DNA of 64,000 nt from Rossellomorea sp. SC111 (GTDB taxonomy: Bacteria > Bacillota > Bacilli > Bacillales > Bacillaceae_B). The position numbers were made by a program, and so were the translations under genes. Of this stretch, positions 53,391 through 61,786 are shown piece by piece (the first letter of the stretch is position 1; every line of letters starts with the position of its first letter). The notes below the pieces were generated by a model. The model worked only from the letters and a program-made list of their open reading frames with translations, did no database searches and was not told the DNA's origin. Where the stretch lies: positions 186,979 through 250,978 of the forward strand of contig NZ_JANIOC010000002.1 of NCBI RefSeq assembly GCF_024733565.1, in the 5' to 3' direction.

Positions 53391-55568
53391 TTATTCTTCT
53401 GTGGTATCCGGTTCTTCTGTGTTTTCAAGCTGATCGGCATTCCGGACTTTCTCTTCCGTTGAGGAGTTGTAGTATCCTTGTTTTTCATTTTGCTTTTTTA
53501 GTTCGAAGTATTTATCCATGGCTCTTTTGGCTATGGTCTTGTTTACATATGGGTCTTTATCCTGATGTGAATACGGGAGAACCACTGAGAATGCTACTTC
53601 AGGATTGTTATATGGTGCATAGCCGATTAAAGTCGTGTTAAAGGTTTTGTATTGTTTTTTTTTCGAAGGACTATAGTAAAATGCTTCTGCTGTACCGGAT
53701 TTTGCTGCGGCATCATAAGGAGCTGTCCTAAAATTATTAGCTGTTCCATTTGCACCATGAGCAACTTGATAGAAGCCTCGCTGGACTTGTTGGATTTGTC
53801 TTTCCGTTGCATCAATTCGATTTAAGACCTGAACATCATTTTCGTAAATCAAAGGCCCAACCTTATCCCTCTCCTGACTTGGTTCCCGAACTTCTTTCAT
53901 TAGGTGAGGTTCCATCCTGAAACCTCCGTTGGCGATTGTAGATGCATATTGCACAAGTTGCATTGGTGTATACAAATCGTATTGTCCAATGGCGAAATCC
54001 ATTAACATACCGGGCTTTCTTCCGGTCCCTTTTAATCCTTCTACTTCCCCTGGGAGATCAATGCCCGTCTTCACACCAAGCCCGAATTGACTATAATAAT
54101 TTCGCATAGTATCAAATGCTTTTGGATCCATATCAATTGGCTGGTCTTTTCTGTATACCCCACCTGCAATTTTGATTGCTGTTTTAAACATGTACGCGTT
54201 TGAAGAGATCTCCAGGGCATCTATATCATTTAAGTAAATAGGCCCTCTTGAAAGGTTAAACCATGATCGTTTAACGGGAGTCCCCTTTATTGCAATCGCT
54301 TCATCATACAAAACATCCCCAACATTCAACGCCCCAGTCATATACCCTGTCAACACAGTAGCACCCTTTACAGCAGATCCTACCCCATATTCAGAAGTAT
54401 ACGTTCCTAAAGCATAATCCTGTAGTTCCGTCTTTCCGTTTTCATCCTTACCATACTTCTTTCCTACCATGGAGAGGATCTCACCTGTGTGCGGATCCAT
54501 CATGACGACAAATGCACGGTCCAAAAACGGAGATTCCCAATATTTCGACGCTTGTTTACTAAGCTCTTCTTCTACAATCTTTTCAATTTCTTTCTGAAGT
54601 TGCAGGTCAATTGTCAATACGACATCCTTGCCGCTATGACCCTCGCTGACGAGCTGAGTATCCAGTACGCTTCCATTTTTAGTAGTATACTCGATTTCCT
54701 CTTTTTGTCCTTTAAGGACGTTTTCATACTCTGATTCAAAATAACTCGTTCCAACCCGATCATTCAAAGCGTACCCTTGAGCTTTATATTCTTTTACAAG
54801 TTCGCTTGGCAACCCTTGTTGTGAGGTGGAAACCCTACCCAGAATGGTTCTCAGCGTACTATCATTCACATACTTTCTTTCCCAGTCAGTAGTCACGTTC
54901 ACACCGGGCATCTCAGATAAACGCTCACTCACCCTCGCCATCTCTTCCATTGAAACATCTTTATTTTTGATGATCTGTGGACTCAAGGCATATCCCGTAT
55001 TGAACTCACGGAAGATAGCCAGGACTTCCATTTGCTGTGTGGAAAAAGAGTTGATGTCTGCTTCGGTGATTCTCTCAAGCTGCATACCGTAAATCTTCTT
55101 GTTTCTCTCATCCTCGACCAATTCTTCATCATCTTCGAGCTTCTTGATTTCTTCTTTTGAAACAAGCTTTTCCGCTTTATCAGGATGAGTGAGAAGCCAA
55201 AAGTCCTGCTTGTCACGATCTGTAATTTTATTTGTATCCATTTCAATCAATTCAGCCAATTTCTCCGCTACCTTAAGCATCTCTTTAGGCTTAGTCGTTT
55301 GTGTTCGCGTGTACGTAATGGCATTGAGCGGTACGTTGTCGACAATGACATTACGGTAACGGTCATAAATTTTCCCTCTTGGAGGTGTTCCATTATGGGA
55401 CTTCACATTTTCAGTTCTTGCGACTTCTGCTTCATAATGGTTTCCCTGCACGATTTGTACAATTCCAAGACGAAGAATCAGAAGTGAAAATAGAAAAAAG
55501 ACCGAAATAAACAGTAAATTCATTCTCAATGGGACATGGGTTTTTTTCTTTTTCTTCTTTTCCTTCAA
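53391..55568 (-). CDS. class B penicillin-binding protein (PbpA/PbpH-like transpeptidase)
   Basis: 725 residues (B. subtilis PbpA 716, PbpH 704). One N-terminal membrane segment (LLFISVFFLFSLLILRLGIVQIV), the PBP dimerisation domain, then transpeptidase motifs: SAVK (YGVGSAVKGATVLTGY), SSN (EISSNAYMFKTAIK) and KSGTAEAFYYSP. Crosslinks peptidoglycan in elongation (rod shape). The C-terminus is acidic. Which of the two B. subtilis paralogues it is cannot be told. Confidence 0.92.
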   Translation of the reverse strand: MKEKKKKKKTHVPLRMNLLFISVFFLFSLLILRLGIVQIVQGNHYEAEVARTENVKSHNGTPPRGKIYDRYRNVIVDNVPLNAITYTRTQTTKPKEMLKVAEKLAELIEMDTNKITDRDKQDFWLLTHPDKAEKLVSKEEIKKLEDDEELVEDERNKKIYGMQLERITEADINSFSTQQMEVLAIFREFNTGYALSPQIIKNKDVSMEEMARVSERLSEMPGVNVTTDWERKYVNDSTLRTILGRVSTSQQGLPSELVKEYKAQGYALNDRVGTSYFESEYENVLKGQKEEIEYTTKNGSVLDTQLVSEGHSGKDVVLTIDLQLQKEIEKIVEEELSKQASKYWESPFLDRAFVVMMDPHTGEILSMVGKKYGKDENGKTELQDYALGTYTSEYGVGSAVKGATVLTGYMTGALNVGDVLYDEAIAIKGTPVKRSWFNLSRGPIYLNDIDALEISSNAYMFKTAIKIAGGVYRKDQPIDMDPKAFDTMRNYYSQFGLGVKTGIDLPGEVEGLKGTGRKPGMLMDFAIGQYDLYTPMQLVQYASTIANGGFRMEPHLMKEVREPSQERDKVGPLIYENDVQVLNRIDATERQIQQVQRGFYQVAHGANGTANNFRTAPYDAAAKSGTAEAFYYSPSKKKQYKTFNTTLIGYAPYNNPEVAFSVVLPYSHQDKDPYVNKTIAKRAMDKYFELKKQNEKQGYYNSSTEEKVRNADQLENTEEPDTTEE

Positions 55569-55905
55569 GTTGAATAACCCCTTTTAAGCTCGTATTTTAC
55601 CAAAATATGATAATGTTCTAGTCCTATTTTATAGAATTTTCGACTATATTTCTACCTCTATATGGAATAAAACCCATTAATTTTACTTCATTGGGTATTG
55701 ATGGTGAAAAGTGGATGGAATATAAGGAATATGAGATATATGTATGGGGTTTTTGAAACTGCGAAAAATGTCGAAGAAGGAGTATAGACAAAGTGGTTCC
55801 ATTTCTTTTAGAATATAGTCGTATTCAAAGCAATAAAAAATGAAACCAAAGCTCTCTTTATTGCGTAGAATTGGTAACTAGATGATTGAGAGGTTGAAGG
55901 CTGTT
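55569..55905. other. 337-bp intergenic region
   Basis: Divergent promoters for the PBP and Spo0M-like genes; TATA-like boxes occur but no clear -35/-10 pair. Nothing else seen. Confidence 0.4.
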
Positions 55906-56286
55906 ATGTTTAGTAAATTGATGTGCAGGTTCGGTATTGGGGCAACAAAGATTGATTTGGTATTAAATAAGAAGGAGTTTCGACCAGGGGATGTCATCAA
56001 GGGTGAATATGAACTCACCGGCGGTCCTGTAGAGCAGAAGTTAAAAAGGATTGAGACAGATCTTTTACAGTACGACGATAATCGTTCTTCTATTCTTCAT
56101 CAGAATACCATATTAAGCTCATCAACGATGAAAGCAAACGAACAACGCACCATTCACTTTTCGTGCAGACTTTCAGATGCATTTCCACCAAGCAGTGAAA
56201 CAGTTTCATATAAGTTCGTCACCCGACTTGTCTTTGACGATGGCGTCAACAGCGTCGATCATGATGAATTTCAGATTTTGATATGA
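55906..56286 (+). CDS. Spo0M-like single-domain protein
   Basis: 126 residues from MFSKLMCRFGIGATKIDLVL. Matches the N-terminal half of Spo0M: F-G-x-G-A-x-K-I-D-L-V-L, then GGPVEQKLKRIETDLLQYD and YKFVTRLVFDDGVNSVDHDEF. The usual Spo0M (about 258 residues) has a second domain that is missing here. Arrestin-like fold; involved in sporulation control and cell division in B. subtilis. GAAGG lies six bases before the chosen ATG. Paralogue of the 61203 gene. Confidence 0.75.
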   Translation: MFSKLMCRFGIGATKIDLVLNKKEFRPGDVIKGEYELTGGPVEQKLKRIETDLLQYDDNRSSILHQNTILSSSTMKANEQRTIHFSCRLSDAFPPSSETVSYKFVTRLVFDDGVNSVDHDEFQILI

Positions 56287-56289
56287 ACG

Positions 56290-56315
56290 TAAGCCCTTCT
56301 ATTTCGGAAGGGCTT
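56290..56315. terminator. bidirectional terminator
   Basis: AAGCCCTTC and GAAGGGCTT with a TATTTCG loop and T-rich flank. Confidence 0.85.
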
Positions 56316-56326
56316 TTATAATGTTG

Positions 56327-57037
56327 TTATCTCTTTCCTACCGAAAATCCTTCAAATAATCTTCCACCGTGAGCCTGGAGAACAGAATCAACCAGTCTCA
56401 CTACTTTCTTCTTATCATCTTTTCGATAAAATTCTTCGAAAGCTTGCACATATTCCTTGGCAAATTGGTGATCATACTCTTTTAATGCACGGACAATCCA
56501 TTTAGAAGAGCCTATCCAATGATGATTCGTCCTCAGCACAAACTCATGAAGTGATTCCCCTATGGAGTTCGCGATGAAGATGCTTTCTCCTCTATTCGTC
56601 GAGCCGATAAAATCTTCAAGGGCATCCGTAAGAAAATATCTTTTCATCCGAATGGTCTCCGCTGACCACTCAGGAGGTCCGTCCCTCAAAATGGTATTCG
56701 CTTCTTGTTTGATTGCGTCGATGGTTGGGTGGTCAGTGAGTGGAATTCCTTCAGACACCATCCTTGGTAAGGAAGGGCGAGCACGCTTAGAGTCTGATTG
56801 GAAGTAGTGACGGAGGGTTTTTAAATTGTGTACAAATACTTCTATCGGCCATCCGTAGTAAATAAGGGATTCCCGGTATTCAGTTTGGAGTCGTTCATCG
56901 ATGACCACAATATCAAGGTCGGAAGTTGCTGTCTCTTCTCCTCGAACCACGCTTCCCCCGAGAAGTGCGGCTTGACAGGTGGGGAATTTTTCGTGGATGA
57001 ATCGTTTGGCTGCTTCAGTTGCTGATGGTCTTATCAT
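56327..57037 (-). CDS. nucleotidyltransferase (MNT/kanamycin-type) domain protein
   Basis: 236 residues. NTase site AALLGGSVVRGEETATSDLDIVVID (GS...SDLD). The middle and C-terminal part (FIGSTNRGESIFIANSIGESLHEFVL) is helical. Substrate unknown. Coupled to the upstream HAD gene by a 23-base overlap. A perfect 14-base repeat core (56674-56687) is in frame and encodes Leu-Arg-Asp-Gly-Pro-Pro. Confidence 0.8.
   Translation of the reverse strand: MIRPSATEAAKRFIHEKFPTCQAALLGGSVVRGEETATSDLDIVVIDERLQTEYRESLIYYGWPIEVFVHNLKTLRHYFQSDSKRARPSLPRMVSEGIPLTDHPTIDAIKQEANTILRDGPPEWSAETIRMKRYFLTDALEDFIGSTNRGESIFIANSIGESLHEFVLRTNHHWIGSSKWIVRALKEYDHQFAKEYVQAFEEFYRKDDKKKVVRLVDSVLQAHGGRLFEGFSVGKR
56674..56687. 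repeat. repeat core inside the MNT-type gene
   Basis: Exact GAGGTCCGTCCCTC. In frame on the minus strand it encodes Leu-Arg-Asp-Gly-Pro-Pro. Confidence 0.85.
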
Positions 57038-57779
57038 CGGATGTCTTCCTTTCTCCTCTGATGATTAATTCTTCCAGATCCAGCACATGCTTTATCATAT
57101 AGGCAGGGTGAATCTCTCCTGGGGACTCACGGTCATATTTATTAATCCACAAAGTATCCATTCCGATCGAATGAGCCCCTAAAATATCAGTGAAATAGTT
57201 GTCACCTATAAAAAGGGTCCTGGCAGCCTCTGAATTAAAAACATCGAGGACATGTTGAAATATCCCTACATGTGGTTTGGAGAAACCGACTCTTTCAGAA
57301 ATGATGACGGAGGACTCCGGAAAAATATCTGATAATTCCAGGCGCTCAACCTTTTCATACGCATTAAACGCAGTTCCATTTGTAACAATCCCAATCCTTA
57401 CTTTTTTCTTTAAGTGGGATAGGAACCTATTAACCACTGTATCAGGTTTGATTGAGTGGACATAGGCCGCTTGAAAAGTCTTTACTATCTGTCGTAAAAC
57501 CCAAGGAGTGGCGCTTACATTGAAATCTGCCAAAGTGTTCTCCATTCTCATGGTCGAAAATTGCTGAAAATTCAACTCGTTTGAGGAAAACCTCGGCCAT
57601 AGACGATGATGATGATTTGAAAATGTTCTCAAAAACTCAAATTGATCAAGTTCCTTCAGAATAGGGAACTGACGGATGGTCTCATACACTCCTCTTTTAA
57701 AAGCAGCTGAGTGATCGAACAGCGTATCATCCAGATCAAATAACATTAAGTCATAGTTTTTCAGTAATAGTGGGCTCAT
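57015..57779 (-). CDS. HAD-family hydrolase (YjjG/YfnB-like nucleotidase type)
   Basis: 254 residues. HAD motifs: LMLFDLDDTLFDHSAAF (Asp nucleophile), IGIVTNGTAFNAYEKVERL (Thr/Asn), GFSKPHVGIFQHVL (Lys) and LFIGDNYFTDILGAHSIGMDTLWIN (Asp pair). Closest to B. subtilis YfnB and E. coli YjjG, pyrimidine-nucleotide phosphatases. Start placed at MSPLLLKNYD; a GTG seven codons upstream is possible. Precedes the MNT-type gene in one unit. Confidence 0.85.
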   Translation of the reverse strand: MSPLLLKNYDLMLFDLDDTLFDHSAAFKRGVYETIRQFPILKELDQFEFLRTFSNHHHRLWPRFSSNELNFQQFSTMRMENTLADFNVSATPWVLRQIVKTFQAAYVHSIKPDTVVNRFLSHLKKKVRIGIVTNGTAFNAYEKVERLELSDIFPESSVIISERVGFSKPHVGIFQHVLDVFNSEAARTLFIGDNYFTDILGAHSIGMDTLWINKYDRESPGEIHPAYMIKHVLDLEELIIRGERKTSDDKTISN

Positions 57780-57833
57780 GTGAGTATACTTCCCTTTCAC
57801 TTCTAAAAACTCAATAAATGCTGGTCTAGCCTT

Positions 57834-58004
57834 TCAGGTTGACTCTGTGTATTCTTGTTTCTCCTTCTTCCTCCCTAGACTGTGTCCAATCACGATTCCT
57901 ATGATCAGGATAAACAGATAGTCTGTTTCAAAACCTTTCGTGAAAAAACCTGTAATTCCCCATCCGAGGATAGCGCCAAATATGACTAAGAAAAGGGATT
58001 TCAT
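57834..58004 (-). CDS. 56-residue two-helix membrane protein
   Basis: MKSLFLVIFGAILGWGITGF, then YLFILIIGIVIGHSLGRKKEK and an acidic tail ending QEYTEST. Two membrane segments. AAGGAGG precedes the ATG. Follows the next gene on the same strand with a 15-bp gap, so probably one operon. No family recognised. Confidence 0.65.
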   Translation of the reverse strand: MKSLFLVIFGAILGWGITGFFTKGFETDYLFILIIGIVIGHSLGRKKEKQEYTEST

Positions 58005-58019
58005 ATCATTTCCTCCTTC

Positions 58020-58223
58020 CTAATAGAATCCGACCATTGTGAGGAGTCCGACTCCGATGATGGTGGTCAATCCACCTGAGACAATTGCAAGGAAAAGGGT
58101 CCGTATTTGTTTGGTTTCAACCCAGATACTGAAGGCAACTACTACGCTGAGGATGATTCCGAAGAAAACAGCCGCATATGGGTTGGACGGAGCTAAAAGG
58201 TCGTTCCAATTCAACCAATTCAT
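58020..58223 (-). CDS. 67-residue membrane protein
   Basis: Two hydrophobic segments (YAAVFFGIILSVVVAFSIW and LAIVSGGLTTIIGVGLLTMVGF). GGAGTGTA-like ribosome site upstream. Upstream member of a two-gene membrane-peptide operon. Function unknown. Confidence 0.65.
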   Translation of the reverse strand: MNWLNWNDLLAPSNPYAAVFFGIILSVVVAFSIWVETKQIRTLFLAIVSGGLTTIIGVGLLTMVGFY

Positions 58224-58456
58224 TTACTACACTCCTTTAGTGTATATCTCGCCTATCTAAACATCATTAAAACGTCTGTAATCATAAGTATATCAAAGGA
58301 AGACCATAATATGGGATTAATTTGTTCTGTTCTGATTAGAAAGTAACCGTCGAATGATCCTAGTAAAATTTACTATATGTTGATAACACGGGTTTCCCTC
58401 CATAGTGGTAACAACTACCTGTTTTAAAATTAACAGAATTATATTTCAATAAAACT

Positions 58457-59086
58457 ATGAAAACTTTAAAACTTTTATCCATCTTATTATTGTCTGTCAC
58501 TTTTGTCATTGGATTTGGACATTCTTCCAAAGTTGCCGCTGCTGGTACCTACACGGTCACTTATGGGGATACGATGTGGAAGATTGCCGTGAAACATCAG
58601 GTTGGAGTATCCGAGCTGATTTCAGCAAACCCCGGGATCAGTAACCCGAATATGATTTATCCTGGTCAAAGCTTAAATATCCCAGGAGCAAATGCCACTG
58701 CTGAAAGTTATACATATGAAGTAGTGAAAATCGTGAACATGGAGCGTTCAAGAGTGGGTTTACCCCCATTGAAGGAAAATTGGGAGTTGTCCCGTGTCGC
58801 TCGCTATAAGTCGGAAGACATGATCGCGGAGAACTACTTCAGCCATACATCCCCGACATACGGATCCCCATTCCAAATGATGAAGGATTTCGGGATTTCC
58901 TACCAGGCAGCAGGAGAAAATATCGCTGCAGGTCAAAGGACTCCATCTGAAGTGGTAGAAGCGTGGATGAACAGCGAAGGTCATAGAAAAAATATCCTCT
59001 CCCCGACTTATACAGAAATTGGAGTAGGATATGTGAAAGGTGGATCGTACGGTCATTATTGGACTCAAATGTTCATAAAAAGATAA
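58457..59086 (+). CDS. secreted LysM plus CAP-domain protein (YkwD-type)
   Basis: 209 residues: signal peptide (LLSILLLSVTFVIGFGHSSKVAAA), a LysM repeat (YTVTYGDTMWKIAVKHQVGVSEL), and a CAP/SCP domain (VVKIVNMERSRVGLPPL, SEDMIAENYFSHTSPTYG, AGENIAAGQRTPSEVVEAWMNSEGHRKNIL and WTQMFIKR). Bacterial CAP proteins such as YkwD are wall- or spore-associated; function unsettled. The ATG has no visible ribosome site (upstream is AATAAAACT), which is unusual for this genome. Confidence 0.85.
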   Translation: MKTLKLLSILLLSVTFVIGFGHSSKVAAAGTYTVTYGDTMWKIAVKHQVGVSELISANPGISNPNMIYPGQSLNIPGANATAESYTYEVVKIVNMERSRVGLPPLKENWELSRVARYKSEDMIAENYFSHTSPTYGSPFQMMKDFGISYQAAGENIAAGQRTPSEVVEAWMNSEGHRKNILSPTYTEIGVGYVKGGSYGHYWTQMFIKR

Positions 59087-59098
59087 TGAATGATAATT

Positions 59099-59132
59099 GT
59101 AGACCCTGGTACTGTACCGGGGTCTCTTTTTA
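59099..59132 (+). terminator. terminator after the CAP gene
   Basis: AGACCCTGGTA and TACCGGGGTCT followed by TTTTT; one mismatch. Confidence 0.85.
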
Positions 59133-59150
59133 ATGTTTTCCCTCTTTCAT

Positions 59151-59345
59151 CTAGTAAGTACTGCGGCTGATTTCAAGAATAACCGTGAAGCCATTGTCAT
59201 ATGTAGAAACAATTTCTTGAACATAAACGGCATGCGTCCCTAATTCTTCCCTCTTTTGGGTCACGATCCTTTGCAACAGCGCTGCGAGTGATTCCTCTTC
59301 CCCTAACACAATATCAATAAATTCTTGATCCTTCATTTTTTCCAC
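59151..59345 (-). CDS. 64-residue protein of unknown function
   Basis: MEKMKDQEFIDIVLGEEESL and the end VSTYDNGFTVILEISRSTY. Acidic, no membrane segment or Cys. AAGGGAGTG precedes the ATG. Not a family I recognise; a second start (MKDQ) three codons on is possible. Confidence 0.55.
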   Translation of the reverse strand: MEKMKDQEFIDIVLGEEESLAALLQRIVTQKREELGTHAVYVQEIVSTYDNGFTVILEISRSTY

Positions 59346-59424
59346 TCCCTTTCTTCTCTATACGAATGAAACGAGGCTGGAGTTTCATGTTTTTTTAAAA
59401 AAAGTTCAAATAAATGGAAATAAA

Positions 59425-59456
59425 AAAGAGCCAACACAATGGTTGACTCTCTCTAT
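59425..59456 (-). terminator. terminator after azoR
   Basis: AGAGTCAACCA and TGGCTCTTTTTT with a short loop (one mismatch), three bases past the stop. Confidence 0.8.
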
Positions 59457-59458
59457 TA

Positions 59459-60094
59459 TTAAAATGTTTGTGCTAAATCCTTTGCTCTTGCAATTGCATT
59501 CTCTTTGATTTCGGTTGCTTTATCAGGCATTGCTGCATGTCCTTCTACAAATAATCCTTCGAATGAAGGAACGCCATAGAATTGCATCATCACTTCCAGG
59601 TAGCGGTGTCCCATTTCCATTGCGGCTGCCGGACCCTCTGAGTAGATTCCTCCACGTGCTTGAATGTGAAGAGCTTTTTTATCTGTTAGAAGTCCAACCG
59701 GTCCCTGCTCCGTGTATTTGAAGGCTTTACCTGCCACTGAAACAGAGTCGATATATGCTTTCATTACTGGAGGGAATGAGAAGTTCCAAAATGGTGTAAC
59801 GAAAATATATTTATCAGCGTCGACAAACTGATCGGATAATTCACCAAGTCGGCCAACTTTTGCTTGCTCTTCTTTAGAAAGTTCTTCGAATCCTTTCCCG
59901 GATTGCAATTTACCCCAGCCGCTGAATACGTCAGCATCGATTTGTGGGATGTTTTCTTTATACAAGTCCAAAGTAACCACTTCGTGACCAGGATTTGCTT
60001 CTTTATACGTATCGATAAATGCCTTCCCTACAGCCATGCTGTAAGATTGTGTGTCATCGTGTGGATGTGCTGTAATATATAATACCTTCGTCAT
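59459..60094 (-). CDS. azoR: FMN-dependent NADH-azoreductase AzoR
   Basis: 211 residues (B. subtilis AzoR2 211). Flavodoxin-like quinone reductase: start [45 protein letters not shown] (FMN loop), [20 protein letters not shown]. Reduces azo dyes and quinones. The ORF extends 43 codons upstream without family similarity; AAAGGGAC precedes the chosen ATG. In the same orientation as the DUF1801 gene but separated by a terminator. Confidence 0.9.
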   Translation of the reverse strand: MTKVLYITAHPHDDTQSYSMAVGKAFIDTYKEANPGHEVVTLDLYKENIPQIDADVFSGWGKLQSGKGFEELSKEEQAKVGRLGELSDQFVDADKYIFVTPFWNFSFPPVMKAYIDSVSVAGKAFKYTEQGPVGLLTDKKALHIQARGGIYSEGPAAAMEMGHRYLEVMMQFYGVPSFEGLFVEGHAAMPDKATEIKENAIARAKDLAQTF

Positions 60095-60245
60095 GTTGAA
60101 TCGTCCCTTTCTGTATGTGAAATGATCCTTATCAAGGTTTTGAAATGATTTGAAATCATTTATCTTGAACCATGATAGTCTTAATTCAAGATTAATAATA
60201 TAGGATATTACTTCGAAACACAAATGAAAAGCTTCTAATCGAAAA

Positions 60246-60286
60246 AAATAGGGAATTAGTCGCAGAAACGGACTGATTCCCTATAA
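60246..60286 (-). terminator. terminator after the DUF1801 gene
   Basis: ATAGGGAATCAGTC and its near-complement with a nine-base loop, then ATTTTTTTC on the minus strand. Confidence 0.85.
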
Positions 60287-60291
60287 AAAAC

Positions 60292-60717
60292 TTAGTCACT
60301 GTCAGGATACGTTCGTTGTAAAAAGGTCACAGACTGATGAATCAATTGCTTTAACACCGATTCATCAATGTCTGCTACTTTATTTATGTACACACACGCT
60401 TTACCGGATGTATGCTTCCCGAATGACTCCAAGAGTTTCTCTCTTTCAGAGTCACCTGTGGCAAAGTATAAGCTTATCTTGGCCTTTCTAGGTGAAAACC
60501 CCACTAATGGAGCATCTCCCTCGTGACCCGTTTTATATTTATAATGATAAGAACCGAATCCGATAATACTGGACCCCCACATCTTTGCTTCAAAGCCTGT
60601 TGCTTCACTGAAAATATCGAGCAGCCTATAAGCATCCTCCTTTTTATTAGGATTTTCCACTCCCTCAATAAATTCAATGACGCTCGCATCATTTTGTTTT
60701 GTTTTCAATTCATACAT
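60292..60717 (-). CDS. DUF1801-domain protein
   Basis: 141 residues: ASVIEFIEGVENPNKKEDAYRLLDIFSEATG, WGSSIIGFGSYHYKYKTGHEG and KAKISLYFATGDSEREKLLESFGKH. The fold is frataxin/YdhG-like; function unknown. Monocistronic. Confidence 0.8.
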   Translation of the reverse strand: MYELKTKQNDASVIEFIEGVENPNKKEDAYRLLDIFSEATGFEAKMWGSSIIGFGSYHYKYKTGHEGDAPLVGFSPRKAKISLYFATGDSEREKLLESFGKHTSGKACVYINKVADIDESVLKQLIHQSVTFLQRTYPDSD

Positions 60718-61065
60718 ATGACCAGCTCCTTTTACCTTTTCTTCCTAACCCACTATTTCTCTTTTCATACTGCGGATTCCTGCATGGAGTCTGAAATGAT
60801 GAAATGGTTTAATTTCCTCATATTCTTTGACATCTATCACCGTATCGATTATGATGGTTTCATAATTTAATATTCTCCTAAAGGGGAGTAGCTGTAACAA
60901 TAAAGTCGTCATTACAGAGTGTATGCTCTCGGCTTTATTGACAACCATGTTGTTAGCGAGACCTTTACCAGTTGGTGAAGGCTGATATATGTCCAGAAAA
61001 GACCTTTACCATCATTGGTAAAGGTCTTTTCTTTATTTATTCACTTTGAAAGGAAGTAATGAACA
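60718..61065. other. 348-bp intergenic region before the FbpB-like/Spo0M-like pair
   Basis: A minus-strand ORF (60745-60948) is present but lacks a ribosome site and I do not support it. The right end holds two related palindromes listed separately. Confidence 0.4.
60960..61026 (+). promoter_or_regulatory. two related palindromes before the FbpB-like gene
   Basis: CCTTTACCAGTTGGTGAAGG (60962-60981) and GACCTTTACC-ATCATT-GGTAAAGGTC (61001-61026) share the half-site CCTTTACCA. The second is followed by TTTTCTTTATTT and could be a terminator; it may instead be an operator pair. TTTACC-16-TATATG could be a promoter between them. Confidence 0.5.
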
Positions 61066-61203
61066 ATGAAAAAGTTAAAATCAAACCTCTCTCGATTAAT
61101 AGAAGAGAACAAAAAAGAAATGATAAGAAGTCGACGGGAGATGGACAGAATCGAAGAAAAAATCGATAAGAAATATACAACTTCACAAAAGGAGCAAGCC
61201 TAA
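61066..61203 (+). CDS. FbpB-family small basic protein (second copy)
   Basis: 45 residues starting MKKLKSNLSRLIEENKKEM, then RSRREMDRIEEKIDKKYTT. Same pattern as the 8904-9050 peptide (L-[VI]-x-E-N-K, then I-E-x-[KR]-I-D). GAAAGGA precedes the ATG. Its stop overlaps the start of the Spo0M-like gene (TAATG), and that gene's ribosome site lies inside this one, so they are translationally coupled. FbpB proteins relate to iron sparing; the pairing with a Spo0M-like gene is unusual. Confidence 0.65.
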   Translation: MKKLKSNLSRLIEENKKEMIRSRREMDRIEEKIDKKYTTSQKEQA

Positions 61204-61589
61204 TGTTACTGCGTAAATACATGTCCCTTTTCGGTGTCGGATCTGCGAAGATTGATCTTGTGCTGCCTAAAACTTCATTTAAACAAGGAGAGCCCTTGCA
61301 TGGTTACTTCTTTTTAGAGGGTGGTATTATCGAACAAAAGCTGAAGCGGGTAGAATGTGATTTGGTAATGTTCGATAAGAATGGAAAAAAAGAGAAACTC
61401 ATTGATTCGACCACGGTATTACAATCGGATATTATCCGGGCAGATGAACGCAATAAACTATCATTTACCTACCGAATTCCTGTGGGAGTCCCTCGTTCTC
61501 AAGATGGCGTCCGTTACTTGTTCAAGACTAAGCTGACGTTTGACCAGGGTGTTGAAAGCGTGGATGAGGACTTTATTTCAATTGTATAG
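61203..61589 (+). CDS. Spo0M-like single-domain protein (second copy)
   Basis: 128 residues: SLFGVGSAKIDLVLPKTSF, GGIIEQKLKRVECDLVMFD, YRIPVGVPRSQDGVRYLFKTKLTFDQGVESVDEDFI. Same half-Spo0M layout as the 55906 gene, with identical core motifs (EQKLKR, GVxSVD). AAAAGGAG lies at the end of the preceding FbpB-like gene. Ends at a terminator. Confidence 0.75.
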   Translation: MLLRKYMSLFGVGSAKIDLVLPKTSFKQGEPLHGYFFLEGGIIEQKLKRVECDLVMFDKNGKKEKLIDSTTVLQSDIIRADERNKLSFTYRIPVGVPRSQDGVRYLFKTKLTFDQGVESVDEDFISIV

Positions 61590-61590
61590 A

Positions 61591-61622
61591 AGAATGGCTC
61601 GCTATCCTCTGCGAGCCATTCT
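61591..61622. terminator. bidirectional terminator
   Basis: AGAATGGCTCGC and GCGAGCCATTCT with an eight-base loop. Confidence 0.9.
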
Positions 61623-61623
61623 T

Positions 61624-61761
61624 TCATGTATTTTCTTTCTTAATGTCCTCAAGTAGTGAAATGATTCTTTCATTCTGCTCGATCATCGTCTGATTCTGCT
61701 TCCTGAATTTCGTGAAATCATACGAGAAGATCAGAAGGAACACAGCTAAAACTATAATCAT
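61624..61761 (-). CDS. 45-residue membrane-anchored coiled-coil peptide
   Basis: MIIVLAVFLLIFSYDFTKFRK, then NQTMIEQNERIISLLEDIKK. One membrane segment at the N-terminus followed by a Glu/Ile heptad helix, the layout of small anti-sigma- or FbpB-like accessory peptides. GGAGG lies nine bases before the ATG. Too short for usual ORF detection; no family recognised. Confidence 0.6.
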   Translation of the reverse strand: MIIVLAVFLLIFSYDFTKFRKQNQTMIEQNERIISLLEDIKKENT

Positions 61762-61786
61762 CAATATCGGTCCTCCAATATTATTA

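Noticed and set aside
60745..60948. minus-strand ORF before the FbpB-like gene
   Set aside because: No ribosome site, no recognised family and no terminator; possibly a gene remnant but not supportable.
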